Below, piece after piece: positions 25,371 through 33,570 of a stretch of 64,000 nucleotides of DNA. Made by a program: the position numbers and the translations under genes. This DNA is from Stenotrophomonas maltophilia (lineage in GTDB: Bacteria > Pseudomonadota > Gammaproteobacteria > Xanthomonadales > Xanthomonadaceae). The stretch lies in contig DEZI01000033.1 of NCBI GenBank assembly GCA_002364755.1, positions 1-64,000 of the forward strand, in the 5' to 3' direction. A model generated the notes under the pieces. That model was not told where the DNA came from. It saw only the letters and a list, made by a program, of their open reading frames with translations, and searched no databases. Position 1 is the stretch's first letter; each line of letters opens with the position of its first letter.

Positions 25371-25965
25371 TACTGATCTCAAGTCCCGGGGGCGACGCTG
25401 CCTCTCTGCCTTGAGCTGGCACCGAAGACCGTGCTGCTCGCCCTTCACTCAAGTTGCGTCGCGGCTAGTGTATCTAGGCAAGGTGTCCACGCCAATGGCG
25501 ACCGTTGTCGCCGCACCTGTCCAGGATCTTGGCCAGTGATGGAGCATCCGCTGGATTTCTGCACAGTCACGATTGGAGTAGGGTCCTTCTTGATCTAAAG
25601 TTTGATACGGGACACCTCGCCGACCTGCGCAGTTGCCTGGGCTGGTGTATGAGGAGTGGGCCGCGCGAATTGAGTTATCCCTATCATCAAAGGTTAGCTC
25701 CCTTGCGGAACTCGCTCGCGAATGATGGCACGTATCGAATCAAGTACCGTGGCGCGCTATCGGTTAACTGCCCCTAGCGTTCCTCCTCTGAAGCATCTGA
25801 GATGACCCGGTGTAATTGAACCTTGCGCCACGTGTGCACCCAAGTCGTGTCAGGCCTACAGGTGTAGGCTCAGTTACTAATGCAAGGCTCCGGCGTCACA
25901 CAATCGGGTTGAACGCGTGCCGATCGCGACACTAGAATCCTCCGATCTTCGGGTTGGGGGTGGGC
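25371..25965. other. Intergenic region of the island, no gene recognised
   Basis: About 600 bp between the divergent methylase and HNH genes. A small hairpin GCCTACA/TGTAGGC sits at 25854-25869. Short frames here (for example 25505-25777) show no conserved-looking sequence or ribosome binding site. The promoters of both flanking genes must lie in it; degenerate remnants of a lost gene cannot be excluded. Confidence 0.5.
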
Positions 25966-26949
25966 ATGGCGCTACATGAGACGTTCGATACTGGGGCACT
26001 TGTCGTTGGCAATGAGTACAGTCGCGTACAGATGGCCCAGGCGGGCGACGTTGCTCCGCCCACGGGATCACGGGACCCGCACTGGTCAAATGGTCTTGTT
26101 CGCTTCAGTAATGCAACTCTGCTGCTCGTTACCCTGGAGAAGGACGACGGTGGCTACGATGATCGTTTCGAGGGTGAGCAGTTCCACTGGCAGAGCCAGT
26201 ATCGACAGACCCGGAGATCTAAGGCGCTTGTTGATATAGAGAACGGCTCTACTTCTGCCCTGCTCTTCGTTCGCATCTTCGCCAAAGGCAGCAAGGCCGC
26301 AGAGCCCTTCCACTACCTGGGCGAGGTCTCCCTGAGGTCCATGGAGAGAGATCAGCCGGTTGATTGCGTGTTCGATGTTAAGGGAAGTTTGCAGGGGCGA
26401 TCTGAATCCATCGATCAGATCCTACGCTGGCGTCCGCTTAAACCATCGGACGAACTCGGTGCTGCGCTGTTCCAGGCCAGGGAAAAGGCCGAGCAGGAAG
26501 CCGAAGCACTGAGTGAGCTGGACCAAAGGGATAAAGAACTGCGTGCCATCTATGTGCGGCGGGGACAGAGAGCCTTTCGACGCAAGATGATGCAGGCCTA
26601 TGGCAAGGCTTGCGCGGTCACGGGTTGCAAGCTTGCCGAGCTTCTAGAGGCGGCACACATCAGCCCTTATCGCGGTGAACACACCAACAAGGTCAGCAAC
26701 GGCTTGCTGCTGCGAGCAGATATTCATACTCTCTTCGATCTTGGTCTGCTGTGGATCAACGAGCGGTTCACCGTACAGGTCGCCAGGAATGCAAGACGAT
26801 CTCCCTACGATAAGTTGCACGGTGTCCAACTTCGAACGCCTCGGGCAGCTGCCGATCAGCCCAACGCAAGGCTAATCGAGGCACACGCAAGAGCTTCGGC
26901 AGAGCGCAGGCAAAAGGAGCGCGCGCGACTTGCAGGAGCGGATGGCTGA
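25966..26949 (+). CDS. HNH endonuclease with DUF3427-like N-terminal domain
   Basis: 327 residues. The N-terminal part (NGLVRFSNATLLLVTLEKDDGG, FEGEQFHWQSQ, about residues 45-80) resembles the DUF3427 domain found on DNA-processing proteins. A charged helical linker (about 165-205) leads to a C-terminal HNH nuclease domain: CAVTGCKLAELLEAAHI..PYRGEHTNKVSNGLLLRADIHTLFDLGLL (about residues 215-265), with the AHI histidine, the NG asparagine and the DIH histidine expected for His-Me-finger catalysis. Probably a restriction-type nuclease that recognises a DNA feature through the N-terminal domain. Start ATG 25966 was preferred to a TTG 12 bp upstream. It is divergent from the adenine methylase; a functional link is plausible but not shown. 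Confidence 0.85.
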   Translation: MALHETFDTGALVVGNEYSRVQMAQAGDVAPPTGSRDPHWSNGLVRFSNATLLLVTLEKDDGGYDDRFEGEQFHWQSQYRQTRRSKALVDIENGSTSALLFVRIFAKGSKAAEPFHYLGEVSLRSMERDQPVDCVFDVKGSLQGRSESIDQILRWRPLKPSDELGAALFQAREKAEQEAEALSELDQRDKELRAIYVRRGQRAFRRKMMQAYGKACAVTGCKLAELLEAAHISPYRGEHTNKVSNGLLLRADIHTLFDLGLLWINERFTVQVARNARRSPYDKLHGVQLRTPRAAADQPNARLIEAHARASAERRQKERARLAGADG

Positions 26950-27226
26950 TCTTCGTCGTGTCTGGCGCATGCTGGCGGCTGCGACGGCGAAGGAGCGTTG
27001 CTGTGGTGGTGAGGTTTTTCCGGTGCTCGGCCTGGCGCGCGCCACGCAGGCTCGGCCGGACCTCCGGGCCATCCAGCCGAATCGTACTTCCTTCATCAGC
27101 GCTTGCATGATGGTTGCTTTCGGCTATGAGCGCTTGGCGGAGCGCTGTTCTCATTGAGCAGTCCATGCACTTGTCTCAACGCGCGACACAGTTTTCGCGC
27201 CTCGTAGCCTTGCCAGAACAACCGTT
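26950..27226. other. Island right border, no gene recognised
   Basis: The stretch after the HNH gene is higher in GC again. Short frames on both strands overlap here but none has a domain-like sequence or ribosome binding site. It probably marks the return to core DNA. Confidence 0.4.
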
Positions 27227-27994
27227 TCACTGCTGCGCTTGATGCCCCAACATAATCCTACGCGTGCGTGCTTCTAAACGTCCCCAGTCCATCAGCAGCA
27301 CCCGTCCGTATGTCATCTCCAAAACCACGCCATCCGCCTCATCCACCATCGAATGCCGGCACATTGCCACCCGATCCCCACTAGACCTCACAAGCCTCCC
27401 ATCCACCATCATCAACCCATTCGGCATGTACTCCCGCGAGTCACAGCTGATGAACGTCCTGACCCGCCCATCCCCATCCCGCACCACATACCAATCCGGC
27501 GCCACTTCCCACGTATCCCGGGACACCCACGACCGGTCCATCGCATAGGGCGTCAGCCCCAGCATCGGCGGCAGCGCCACGCGCCCGTTCAAATCCGGCG
27601 CCAGGTACTCCGCAGCCCCCGCGGCACCCACATACCGCAGCTCGATCGTCACCTGCCGGTACAAATCCTCTACCGACCGCTCAGGGTAATTCCCCGGCGG
27701 CGCGGCGTTGAGGCCCGGCCAGAACACCGCCAGCATCACCGCGCCGCCGGCAAACGGGCCGATCTGGTTGTAGTAGAGATTGGCCGGGAACATGAAGCGG
27801 TGCGGGCCCAGGCTGGCCTCCACCGGTTCCGCCGTGTAGGTGCGGCCGTTCACCGTGCGGGGGCTGTTGGTGCCCGTGAGCAGGGCGATGATGTCGTCAC
27901 CCAACGCCGGGGTGGGTTCCCGCGCGCAGCCGCTGGCAGCCAGTACGGCCACCAGCGCGGCGCAGGCAAACCGGCGTGCCGGTGTGCGGGTCAT
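27227..27994 (-). CDS. Putative lipoprotein, possible X-T4SS immunity-type protein
   Basis: 255 residues with a lipoprotein signal peptide (lipobox LAASGC, Cys23). The mature part has WFP-rich blocks (HRFMFPANLYYNQIGPFAGGAVMLAVFWPGLN) and two cysteines in ISCDSREY and AMCRHSM. No family recognised. Envelope-anchored lipoproteins of this size beside XVIPCD effectors are often immunity proteins, and this gene lies at the edge of that locus, but no effector is directly adjacent, so the role is a guess. A good RBS (AGGAGC) precedes the ATG at 27994; it follows the small gene at 28040-28408 by 45 bp. Confidence 0.7.
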   Translation of the reverse strand: MTRTPARRFACAALVAVLAASGCAREPTPALGDDIIALLTGTNSPRTVNGRTYTAEPVEASLGPHRFMFPANLYYNQIGPFAGGAVMLAVFWPGLNAAPPGNYPERSVEDLYRQVTIELRYVGAAGAAEYLAPDLNGRVALPPMLGLTPYAMDRSWVSRDTWEVAPDWYVVRDGDGRVRTFISCDSREYMPNGLMMVDGRLVRSSGDRVAMCRHSMVDEADGVVLEMTYGRVLLMDWGRLEARTRRIMLGHQAQQ

Positions 27995-28039
27995 GGTGAA
28001 GCTCCTTGCGCGTGATCGAGAACAGGCCGAAGCACGGGT

Positions 28040-28408
28040 TCACCGCTGCCCCTGCACCCGCTCGGTCGCCAATGCCGTCAGCGCCACCACGGCCATCAGC
28101 AACCCTTCCATGTGCCGGTCGCCAATGCACTGTCTGGGCGCGCCGTTCTGCCGCGTGCGCTCGTTGGCCAGGGCCATCTCGCCCACGGCACGCAGGGCGC
28201 TCAGGGCGCAGTCGGCGTCGGCCATCTGCATGCAGCGGCCGATGCTCAGATTGCGCTCGTGCCACGGCTGGCCATCGGCAGCGGCGCCCCCGCCAATGCG
28301 GTGCAGGGTGGCGACAAATCCGTTGGGATCGGTCGCCGGGTCATCCTCGTGATCGGCATTGGCTGGATCGCGCTGGGTGTTCAGATCAGGCAGTTTCGTT
28401 GCGCTCAT
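28040..28408 (-). CDS. Small helical protein of unknown function
   Basis: 122 residues from ATG 28408. Acidic N-terminal half (NTQRDPANADHEDDPATDPNG), then helical segments with CMQMADADCALSALRAVGEMALANERTRQN and LLMAVVALTALATERV. No signal peptide. It resembles the many small helical proteins of Pseudomonas and Xanthomonadaceae without known function. Its 5' leader contains the repeat structure at 28437-28725. Likely co-transcribed with the lipoprotein downstream. Confidence 0.55.
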   Translation of the reverse strand: MSATKLPDLNTQRDPANADHEDDPATDPNGFVATLHRIGGGAAADGQPWHERNLSIGRCMQMADADCALSALRAVGEMALANERTRQNGAPRQCIGDRHMEGLLMAVVALTALATERVQGQR

Positions 28409-28436
28409 GGCAGTGCTCCGTATAGGAAAGCAGCGG

Positions 28437-28725
28437 CCACCCACAAAGGTGGCGGGACGATGCGTGGCTCGAAAACCGGTCAGTAGCCAAGCCGGCGGAC
28501 CCGAAGGCCCCCACGCACCGCCCGCCATGGAACGCGAACGGATTACCAGCCGGCGCCACGCAGAGGTGGCGCCGGCTGGCAAGCGTAAACACACCGACTA
28601 CTGAACGGGTTTTCGACGCCCGTGCCACCCGTGTCAGGTGGCAATGCCAAGGTGTACTCGCACGGTTGCGAGATGCCAAGAAACCGTAGCCCTGAGAGGC
28701 CGCAAGTGTTGACGCTTGCGGCATT
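28437..28725 (-). repeat. Structured leader repeat upstream of the small gene
   Basis: On the plus strand a CTCGAAAACCGGTCAGTAG block (28471-28489) and a CTACTGAACGGGTTTTCGA block (28598-28616) form a near-perfect inverted repeat. Inside is a perfect 14-bp stem CCAGCCGGCGCCAC / GTGGCGCCGGCTGG (28546-28559 with 28566-28579), and further hairpins flank it (GCCACC..GGTGGC near 28437; GCCGCAAG..CTTGCGGC near 28701). Reading frames through it are artefacts of this structure. Possible function: mRNA leader, attenuator or mobile intergenic repeat. Confidence 0.6.
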
Positions 28726-28900
28726 GTTGAACGCAAGTCGCAGCGCGAATGCGTTGCGGTGCAATGGTTTTGGCCGGTGTTAAGTAATTGCCCGAACAGG
28801 CCAGCAAATGCACGCTTTACGACGAATTGCAGATCCGAAAGCGACAGCCCATTTGCGTCGCCTACGCGGGGAGCGGGCCGATTGCGACACGGCTTAACTG

Positions 28901-28956
28901 TGCAGCACCAATCCCGGCATCGGCCACAGCAACAGCGTGCGGGCCAGGTCGTAGTC
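28901..28956 (-). pseudogene. 3' remnant of a small gene, duplicate of 31138-31353
   Basis: 56 bp that match 31145-31200 with three differences. On the minus strand they encode DYDLARTLLLWPMPGLVL, the C-terminus of the 71-residue protein encoded intact at 31138-31353. The remnant ends 1 bp from the effector stop codon. The two copies form direct repeats that bracket the effector/immunity pair. Confidence 0.8.
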
Positions 28957-28957
28957 C

Positions 28958-30379
28958 CTACAACGAGGGCTGGGAGGCTCGCTGTTGCTGCTCCTGAGAC
29001 CGCTGCATCTCAGTGGCCTGTTCGCGCGCTTGCCGCTGACCAATCGCTTCCACCTGGCCGTTGCTGTCCTGCACCGAGCGTTGTGCAGCTTCCGCTGTCA
29101 CCATGTGCGTGCGCAGTGCTGCTGGATCAGCCATATCACCCTGCACGACAAAGATGTTCTGCGCTGCGGGTGAGCTTGGGGTCTGCTTGCTCAATACGAC
29201 ATGGTCGGCTTGAGTGATTCCCGCGTTCTTGGCTGCAGCCAACAGGCTGGCCGAAACGCGCTCGCTGGTTTCGTCGAATGCACGGCCGTTGGCTCTGTCC
29301 AAGCTTTCAACTTTGCCACGGATCTGGTCCAGCAGTTTCTGGTCTGGAGCGCTCAAGGCAGCTGTGGCGGTGGGCCTCTCATCCGGTTCTGCAATGGGAG
29401 GCACGGTGACGCTGGCACTGCCGGTGTTCTTCAGTTGAACCCAACCCAGACCATCTTTTCCAAAATCACCTACCGCCAGCTCTTTGGCATTGCCAAGGTC
29501 GAGGCCGTTGCGCTCCAGTTGCTTCGGATCCAGGCCGAGTTCATGCAGATCGATCCGGATTGCCGGTGCCTTTCGACCTTCGGCCAGGAAGGAGTGCCCT
29601 GTTCCGATGACGGATAGAGGGTAGGTCGCGTAGTAGTTGCGGTAGTCGGAATCTCCATGCCGGCCCAAACTGCCTTTGCCATCGTAGAAGCACCGCTCCA
29701 CGGCCTGTGTCAGCTGGACGCCATCATTGTTCGGCCGTTTTGCAAGCGCTTCATATGAGATACCGTCCGCCAATGTCTTGGTTGCTCCTTCAGCACGGAC
29801 ACAGCGGGAGAGCGAGCGGGATGAAAGTCTCGCCTCTGCACCATTGTCATCCAGCGTTGGATCCAACGCCCTGATGCGGCTATCCAATGCGCGCAGACCA
29901 GAGACCTCCGCCAACGCTTCATCCTGGCGCCCTTTGTTCAGAAATCTGCGCACCGGCTCCGTCAAATCTACCGTGCCTGATCGCGAGTGATGTGCAGCCT
30001 CAAGCTCTTCGCTGTAGGCATCTTTGAAATTCTTCAGTGCCGCCGCGCGCTCTTTGGCCAGGATGCCGTGCATCGTCTCGTGGCCCAGCACTTCCGTAAG
30101 CCGCTCCTCAAGCCGTTCGCCGTTGAATCGCTCGAAGTTGGACGCGCTTATGAAGATTGTAGGTGGCTCTCCATCCTGAAAGTGGCCTCCGTTGTGATGT
30201 CCGTGCGACACCGCAATACGCGCAACTTGGCCATCAGTAGCTGCATTTGCCAGTAGATGGTTCAGGTAAGGGGAGCTTGCAATACTGCGACGGATGGCCT
30301 CCTCGGCCCCGCGAGGAAGGTGCTTGTCTGTACCTAGATCGGCCAACAATGGCTCGATGCTGGATTCGATTCCTTTCAT
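28958..30379 (-). CDS. X-T4SS effector: zinc metallopeptidase domain plus XVIPCD
   Basis: 473 residues. HETMH at residues 100-104 is an HExxH zincin motif in a helical context (EVLGHETMHGILAKE), suggesting a metallopeptidase toxin. The C-terminal part (about residues 345-473) is an XVIPCD secretion domain: LDQIRGKVESLDRANGRAFDETSERVSASLLAAAK, QADHVVLSK, NIFVVQGD..DPA..RTHMVTAEAAQ and a Gln-rich tail. XVIPCD proteins are delivered by the Xanthomonadaceae T4SS into competing bacteria. The start overlaps the stop of the upstream lipoprotein gene by 4 bp, the usual immunity-effector arrangement. The middle region (about 150-340) is unrecognised. The target cannot be inferred; periplasmic action is suggested by the lipoprotein immunity partner. 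Confidence 0.88.
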   Translation of the reverse strand: MKGIESSIEPLLADLGTDKHLPRGAEEAIRRSIASSPYLNHLLANAATDGQVARIAVSHGHHNGGHFQDGEPPTIFISASNFERFNGERLEERLTEVLGHETMHGILAKERAAALKNFKDAYSEELEAAHHSRSGTVDLTEPVRRFLNKGRQDEALAEVSGLRALDSRIRALDPTLDDNGAEARLSSRSLSRCVRAEGATKTLADGISYEALAKRPNNDGVQLTQAVERCFYDGKGSLGRHGDSDYRNYYATYPLSVIGTGHSFLAEGRKAPAIRIDLHELGLDPKQLERNGLDLGNAKELAVGDFGKDGLGWVQLKNTGSASVTVPPIAEPDERPTATAALSAPDQKLLDQIRGKVESLDRANGRAFDETSERVSASLLAAAKNAGITQADHVVLSKQTPSSPAAQNIFVVQGDMADPAALRTHMVTAEAAQRSVQDSNGQVEAIGQRQAREQATEMQRSQEQQQRASQPSL

Positions 30380-31029
30380 TTGTCGCCGCCTCCAAACTGA
30401 ACCGCATAAACGCAGGTTCTGGCGCTATCGCCCTCATCGGAGCGATAGGTCAGAAGGCTGGTATCCATGCCCTGCTTTCCGCCATTGATCGGTCGCCAGT
30501 ACTGCCTGAGACCGCCTCTCTGGAATGGCGCTTCTCCACCAGTTCTGTATCCCAAGCGTTCGAGCGCTCGCCCGGCGCTATCTGCGTCCCAGTAACAAAC
30601 GCCAGCCGGGACGTCTGTCACTGGTGGTTTGCCCTTCTGATAGAAGATCACCTCGTGACTGGGAAACCCGCCGGCTGACTCAACTGAAAAGTAGGAGGCA
30701 CCGTAGTTGTAGCCCTCAGTCGTTACCAAGTCTTTGGCGACGCGCCTGATGCTGACGGACTTATCTGGAACCAGAGAGAGACCCATCGCCGCCTCGAACC
30801 TTTCAGGACTGATATCCCCCCGCGACCTGAGTGAATCTGCGTAGGAGAGAATGCGCTTCTGCAGCTCGGTCATCGGGATGCCGGGCCGATGATGGTCGGG
30901 TGCCGGACCGCGTTCTGCACTGACAGGCGCATCCGGTTGACGCGCGCACCCGGCCGCCAGTGCTGACAGAGCCAGGAGGCAGCAGGCGGCGAGAGCGGGG
31001 GCAGCCATTTCTCGACGGTTTCCGATCAT
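30376..31029 (-). CDS. Lipoprotein, probable immunity protein of the metallopeptidase effector
   Basis: 217 residues from ATG 31029 (SD GGAG 7 nt upstream; an ATG at 31041 lacks one). Lipoprotein signal with lipobox LAAGC (Cys near residue 28). The mature domain contains helical MTELQKRILSYADSLRSRGDI and a C-terminal half with aromatic/cysteine residues (GVCYWDADSAG, TCVYAVQFGGG). No family recognised. It is the first gene of the pair, overlapping the effector start by 4 bp. In X-T4SS loci such lipoproteins (X-Tfi) protect the producer in the periplasm. Specific binding to this effector is inferred from gene order. Confidence 0.8.
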   Translation of the reverse strand: MIGNRREMAAPALAACCLLALSALAAGCARQPDAPVSAERGPAPDHHRPGIPMTELQKRILSYADSLRSRGDISPERFEAAMGLSLVPDKSVSIRRVAKDLVTTEGYNYGASYFSVESAGGFPSHEVIFYQKGKPPVTDVPAGVCYWDADSAGRALERLGYRTGGEAPFQRGGLRQYWRPINGGKQGMDTSLLTYRSDEGDSARTCVYAVQFGGGDK

Positions 31030-31137
31030 CAGCAACTCCATTGCGGCATTGAGACCACTATATGGGCTGCGGCGTGAGGTGCCCAGAATGTTGGCCTGCC
31101 CTGGGTGGAACTGCCAGCGGGTTCACGCTTTCGAGAC

Positions 31138-31353
31138 TCAGCTCTGCAGCACCAATCCCGGCATCGGCCACAGCAACGGCGTGCGGTCCAAGTCGTAGTC
31201 GTTGCCGTAGGCCATGGCCGCCTCGCGCGGCTCCAGATCGGCATAGCAGCCCAGCAGGTAGGTATTTATGCCGGCCTCGCGCCGGGTGATGGCAAACAGG
31301 CTCAGCAGGGCGTGGTCAAAGTCTTCCAGCCACTCGGCGTCGATCGGGGTCAT
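31138..31353 (-). CDS. Small acidic protein of unknown function
   Basis: 71 residues starting at the second ATG (31353), which is correctly spaced from a strong AGGAGG; the first ATG at 31359 is directly adjacent to the AGGAGG. Contains EDFDHALLSLFAITRREAGINTYLL and ends DYDLDRTPLLWPMPGLVLQS. No family recognised. Its 3' end is duplicated at 28901-28956, on the other side of the effector/immunity pair. It could have been a third member of that cassette or only a landing site for it. Confidence 0.7.
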   Translation of the reverse strand: MTPIDAEWLEDFDHALLSLFAITRREAGINTYLLGCYADLEPREAAMAYGNDYDLDRTPLLWPMPGLVLQS

Positions 31354-31501
31354 GGTCATCCTCCTGGGGGGAGGGGAGGATGACGTGGGGGTGTCTCATG
31401 GGCTGGGACGGGGTGCATGCGATGTACCGCTGCCAGTCTGCTGTGTATAAGGGGATGCTTGGCAGAAAGGGCCTCAACGGCCGTAGGAGCGGTGAAAGAC
31501 G

Positions 31502-32140
31502 ATGCGTCGACAGGGACGACTGTTGCTGAGCGGTAGCCTATGTCTGGCCGCCCTTCTGCTGAGCGCCTGCCAGGCGCAGACCGCGACACCCGGAGGGGAG
31601 CCTGTACCTGCCGCCCAGCAAGATCGCCTCCCGATCGTAAGACCGTTGGTCCTGGTGGCGATGGCCGAGCCGCTGGTGGTCTCGTTCAATCTCGATTTGC
31701 CTGGCAAGAACGGGACATCCACCCTGCTTGTTGCGCTGCGTGTGAGTGGGGCTGATGGTGCCGTCTCGCGCGGTCTCGCATCCTCGATTCAGAATGCAGG
31801 CATGCCTGCACGTGTACAGCTCATTCGCGAGGGAGATGACGGTGACGTTCCCGTCCCTTTGGTTCGGGTCGAGGAGCACCAGAACGGCACCGGCACATCC
31901 TTGCCTGTCGCAGCCAATGGCCAGGTGTCCCGCGCCTGGCTGGACGATGTGGATGACCTCGCCTTGGAACATGCCGGCTTGGCTGATCCACAACGGGACT
32001 ACAGGCAACTGGCGCTTGCTTGGGCTGAGAACACGCCGCCTGGGCGGTACCGACTGAGTTTCCAGATCCTCGACCCGAAACCGGACCTTGCCACGATCCC
32101 CGCGGAACTGCTGGTCGCGTATCGCCACAAATCCAAATGA
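31502..32140 (+). CDS. Orphan immunity-type lipoprotein
   Basis: 212 residues with a lipoprotein signal (lipobox LLSAC, Cys23). The mature domain is related to the lipoprotein encoded at 38767-39423: both have a polar beta-rich core and end with PGRYRL followed by strand, Asp/Glu-Pro and AELLVAY / SELVIGY. The 38767 gene sits immediately upstream of an XVIPCD effector, so this copy is likely an immunity protein without an adjacent effector. The closest candidate partner is the effector at 36221-37147, which has no immunity gene beside it. The start is the ATG at 31502. Convergent with the flavoprotein gene. Confidence 0.75.
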   Translation: MRRQGRLLLSGSLCLAALLLSACQAQTATPGGEPVPAAQQDRLPIVRPLVLVAMAEPLVVSFNLDLPGKNGTSTLLVALRVSGADGAVSRGLASSIQNAGMPARVQLIREGDDGDVPVPLVRVEEHQNGTGTSLPVAANGQVSRAWLDDVDDLALEHAGLADPQRDYRQLALAWAENTPPGRYRLSFQILDPKPDLATIPAELLVAYRHKSK

Positions 32141-32151
32141 GGAGGGAGCCG

Positions 32152-33570
32152 TCACCCCCCAGAAGGCGCCCCCGCATCATGGTCAGCCGGTAGCGCAATC
32201 GGTGTTGCCGCGCAGATGCTGCGCAAGGCCTGCTTCAAGCCTTCCTCCATGGTCGGGTGGTAGAACGGCAGCTCCAGCAGCTGGCTTGCGGTGCAGCCCG
32301 TCTCAACCGCCCACGCCAGCAGGTGCGCCAAGTGCTCGCCGGCCGGCGCCACCAGGTCGGCACCGATCAGCTTGCCCTCCGGTGCCGCCGCATAAAGGGT
32401 CAGGGTGCCCTCGTTGACTCCTTCCACCCGTGCCCGGCCCTGGTCGTCAAAATCGGCGGTGCCGGTTACCGCGCCCTCTTTCTCGGATTGGCCGATGCTG
32501 GCAACTGGCGGATCGGTGAACGTGATGCTCAGCGGCACGTGGCGCTTTACCGTGATCTTCGCTGGCATCGCTGCGGCATTGCGGCCGGCAATGGCACCAT
32601 CGCTCGATGCCTCGTGCAGCAGGGGCAGGTCGGCGGCGGCATCGCCCGCCATGAACACGGCGCTGTCACCGCAGCGCATCGTCTCGCGGTCGTGGCAGGG
32701 CACGCCGTGCTTGTCCAACGCCAGTTGTGCCTTGTCCAGAACGAGGTTGTCGAGGTTGGGCGGACGACCCAGTGCGGCGACGACGTAGTCCACCTGCTTG
32801 CTGCCATCGGCCTGGTCTTTGCTGCTCCACCGCACGTGAACGCCCTCATCGGACCGTTCAGGATGTACGTCCACGCCGAGGTGAACCTCCATGTCGCGCT
32901 TCAGCACGGCCAGCAGTGCATCGTGCACGCGCGGGCAACGCACCTTGGCCAGCGTCGTCTCCTTGCCCAGCAGGGTGACCTGCACGCCCAGCCGGGCCAG
33001 GGCCTGGGCAAATTCCAGCCCCAGTGAGCCAGTGCCCACTACCGCTACGCGCTTGGGGAGCTGCTTCAATTCGAACAGGGTCTCGTTGGTCAGCACGCGG
33101 TCGCCCAGCGCCTCAAAGGGCGGTGGCAGGGCAGGTGCGGAACCGGTGGCGATGACGATGGCGCGTGCCTCGATGCGTCGGCCGTCCTCCAGTTCCAGCG
33201 TGGTCGGCGCGGCAAACCGCGCGCGACCGGTCACCCGCGTGGCAGGGTCCAACTTTTCGATCTGCTTGCGGGTGAGCGCTGCAAAACGATCGCGCTCTTC
33301 GCGCACGCGGCGCATCACCGCCGCGTCATCAATGGTCATGCCATCCACGTGGATGCCGAACAGGTCTGAACGGCGCACGTGCTCGGCCCGCTTGGCGGCT
33401 GCCAGCAAAAGCTTGGAGGGCATGCAACCGACGTTGGCGCAGGTGGTGCCGCTGAAGTGCGGATCGATCAGCAACGTGGACCCTCCATTACGGCGCGCGG
33501 CCCGCTCTGCTGCCAAGCCGGCCGTGCCGGCGCCGATCACCGCCACATCACAGTGCAGGGGCGTGCTCAT
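32152..33570 (-). CDS. Dihydrolipoyl dehydrogenase-like flavoprotein disulfide reductase
   Basis: 472 residues, normal for class I pyridine nucleotide-disulfide oxidoreductases. FAD motif VAVIGAGTAGLAA (residues 8-20), redox-active CANVGC (about 43-48), NAD(P)H motif VAVVGTGSLGLEFA (about 175-188), GDAAADLPLLHEA flavin-2 region, and the C-terminal HPTMEEG catalytic histidine-glutamate segment. It transfers electrons between NAD(P)H and a disulfide; the substrate could be lipoamide or another thiol. The start at 33570 overlaps the aldehyde dehydrogenase stop by 4 bp, so it is the third gene of a three-gene operon. No E2 gene is near. mercuric reductase-type function is less likely because no N-terminal metal-binding domain exists. 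Confidence 0.85.
   Translation of the reverse strand: MSTPLHCDVAVIGAGTAGLAAERAARRNGGSTLLIDPHFSGTTCANVGCMPSKLLLAAAKRAEHVRRSDLFGIHVDGMTIDDAAVMRRVREERDRFAALTRKQIEKLDPATRVTGRARFAAPTTLELEDGRRIEARAIVIATGSAPALPPPFEALGDRVLTNETLFELKQLPKRVAVVGTGSLGLEFAQALARLGVQVTLLGKETTLAKVRCPRVHDALLAVLKRDMEVHLGVDVHPERSDEGVHVRWSSKDQADGSKQVDYVVAALGRPPNLDNLVLDKAQLALDKHGVPCHDRETMRCGDSAVFMAGDAAADLPLLHEASSDGAIAGRNAAAMPAKITVKRHVPLSITFTDPPVASIGQSEKEGAVTGTADFDDQGRARVEGVNEGTLTLYAAAPEGKLIGADLVAPAGEHLAHLLAWAVETGCTASQLLELPFYHPTMEEGLKQALRSICAATPIALPADHDAGAPSGG

Noticed and set aside
25505..25777. 90-aa frame in the island gap
   Set aside because: No RBS, no hydrophobic or domain pattern.
26872..27166. Frames at the right edge of the island
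   Set aside because: Arg/Ser-rich translations on both strands with no start signal; border DNA, not genes.
18762..27226. Prophage or integrative element with att sites
   Set aside because: No integrase, tRNA or clear terminal direct repeats were seen at the island borders.
28386..28764. Open frames on the minus strand in the leader repeat
   Set aside because: They translate the palindromic structure; the real gene start is the ATG at 28408 with a better N-terminus.
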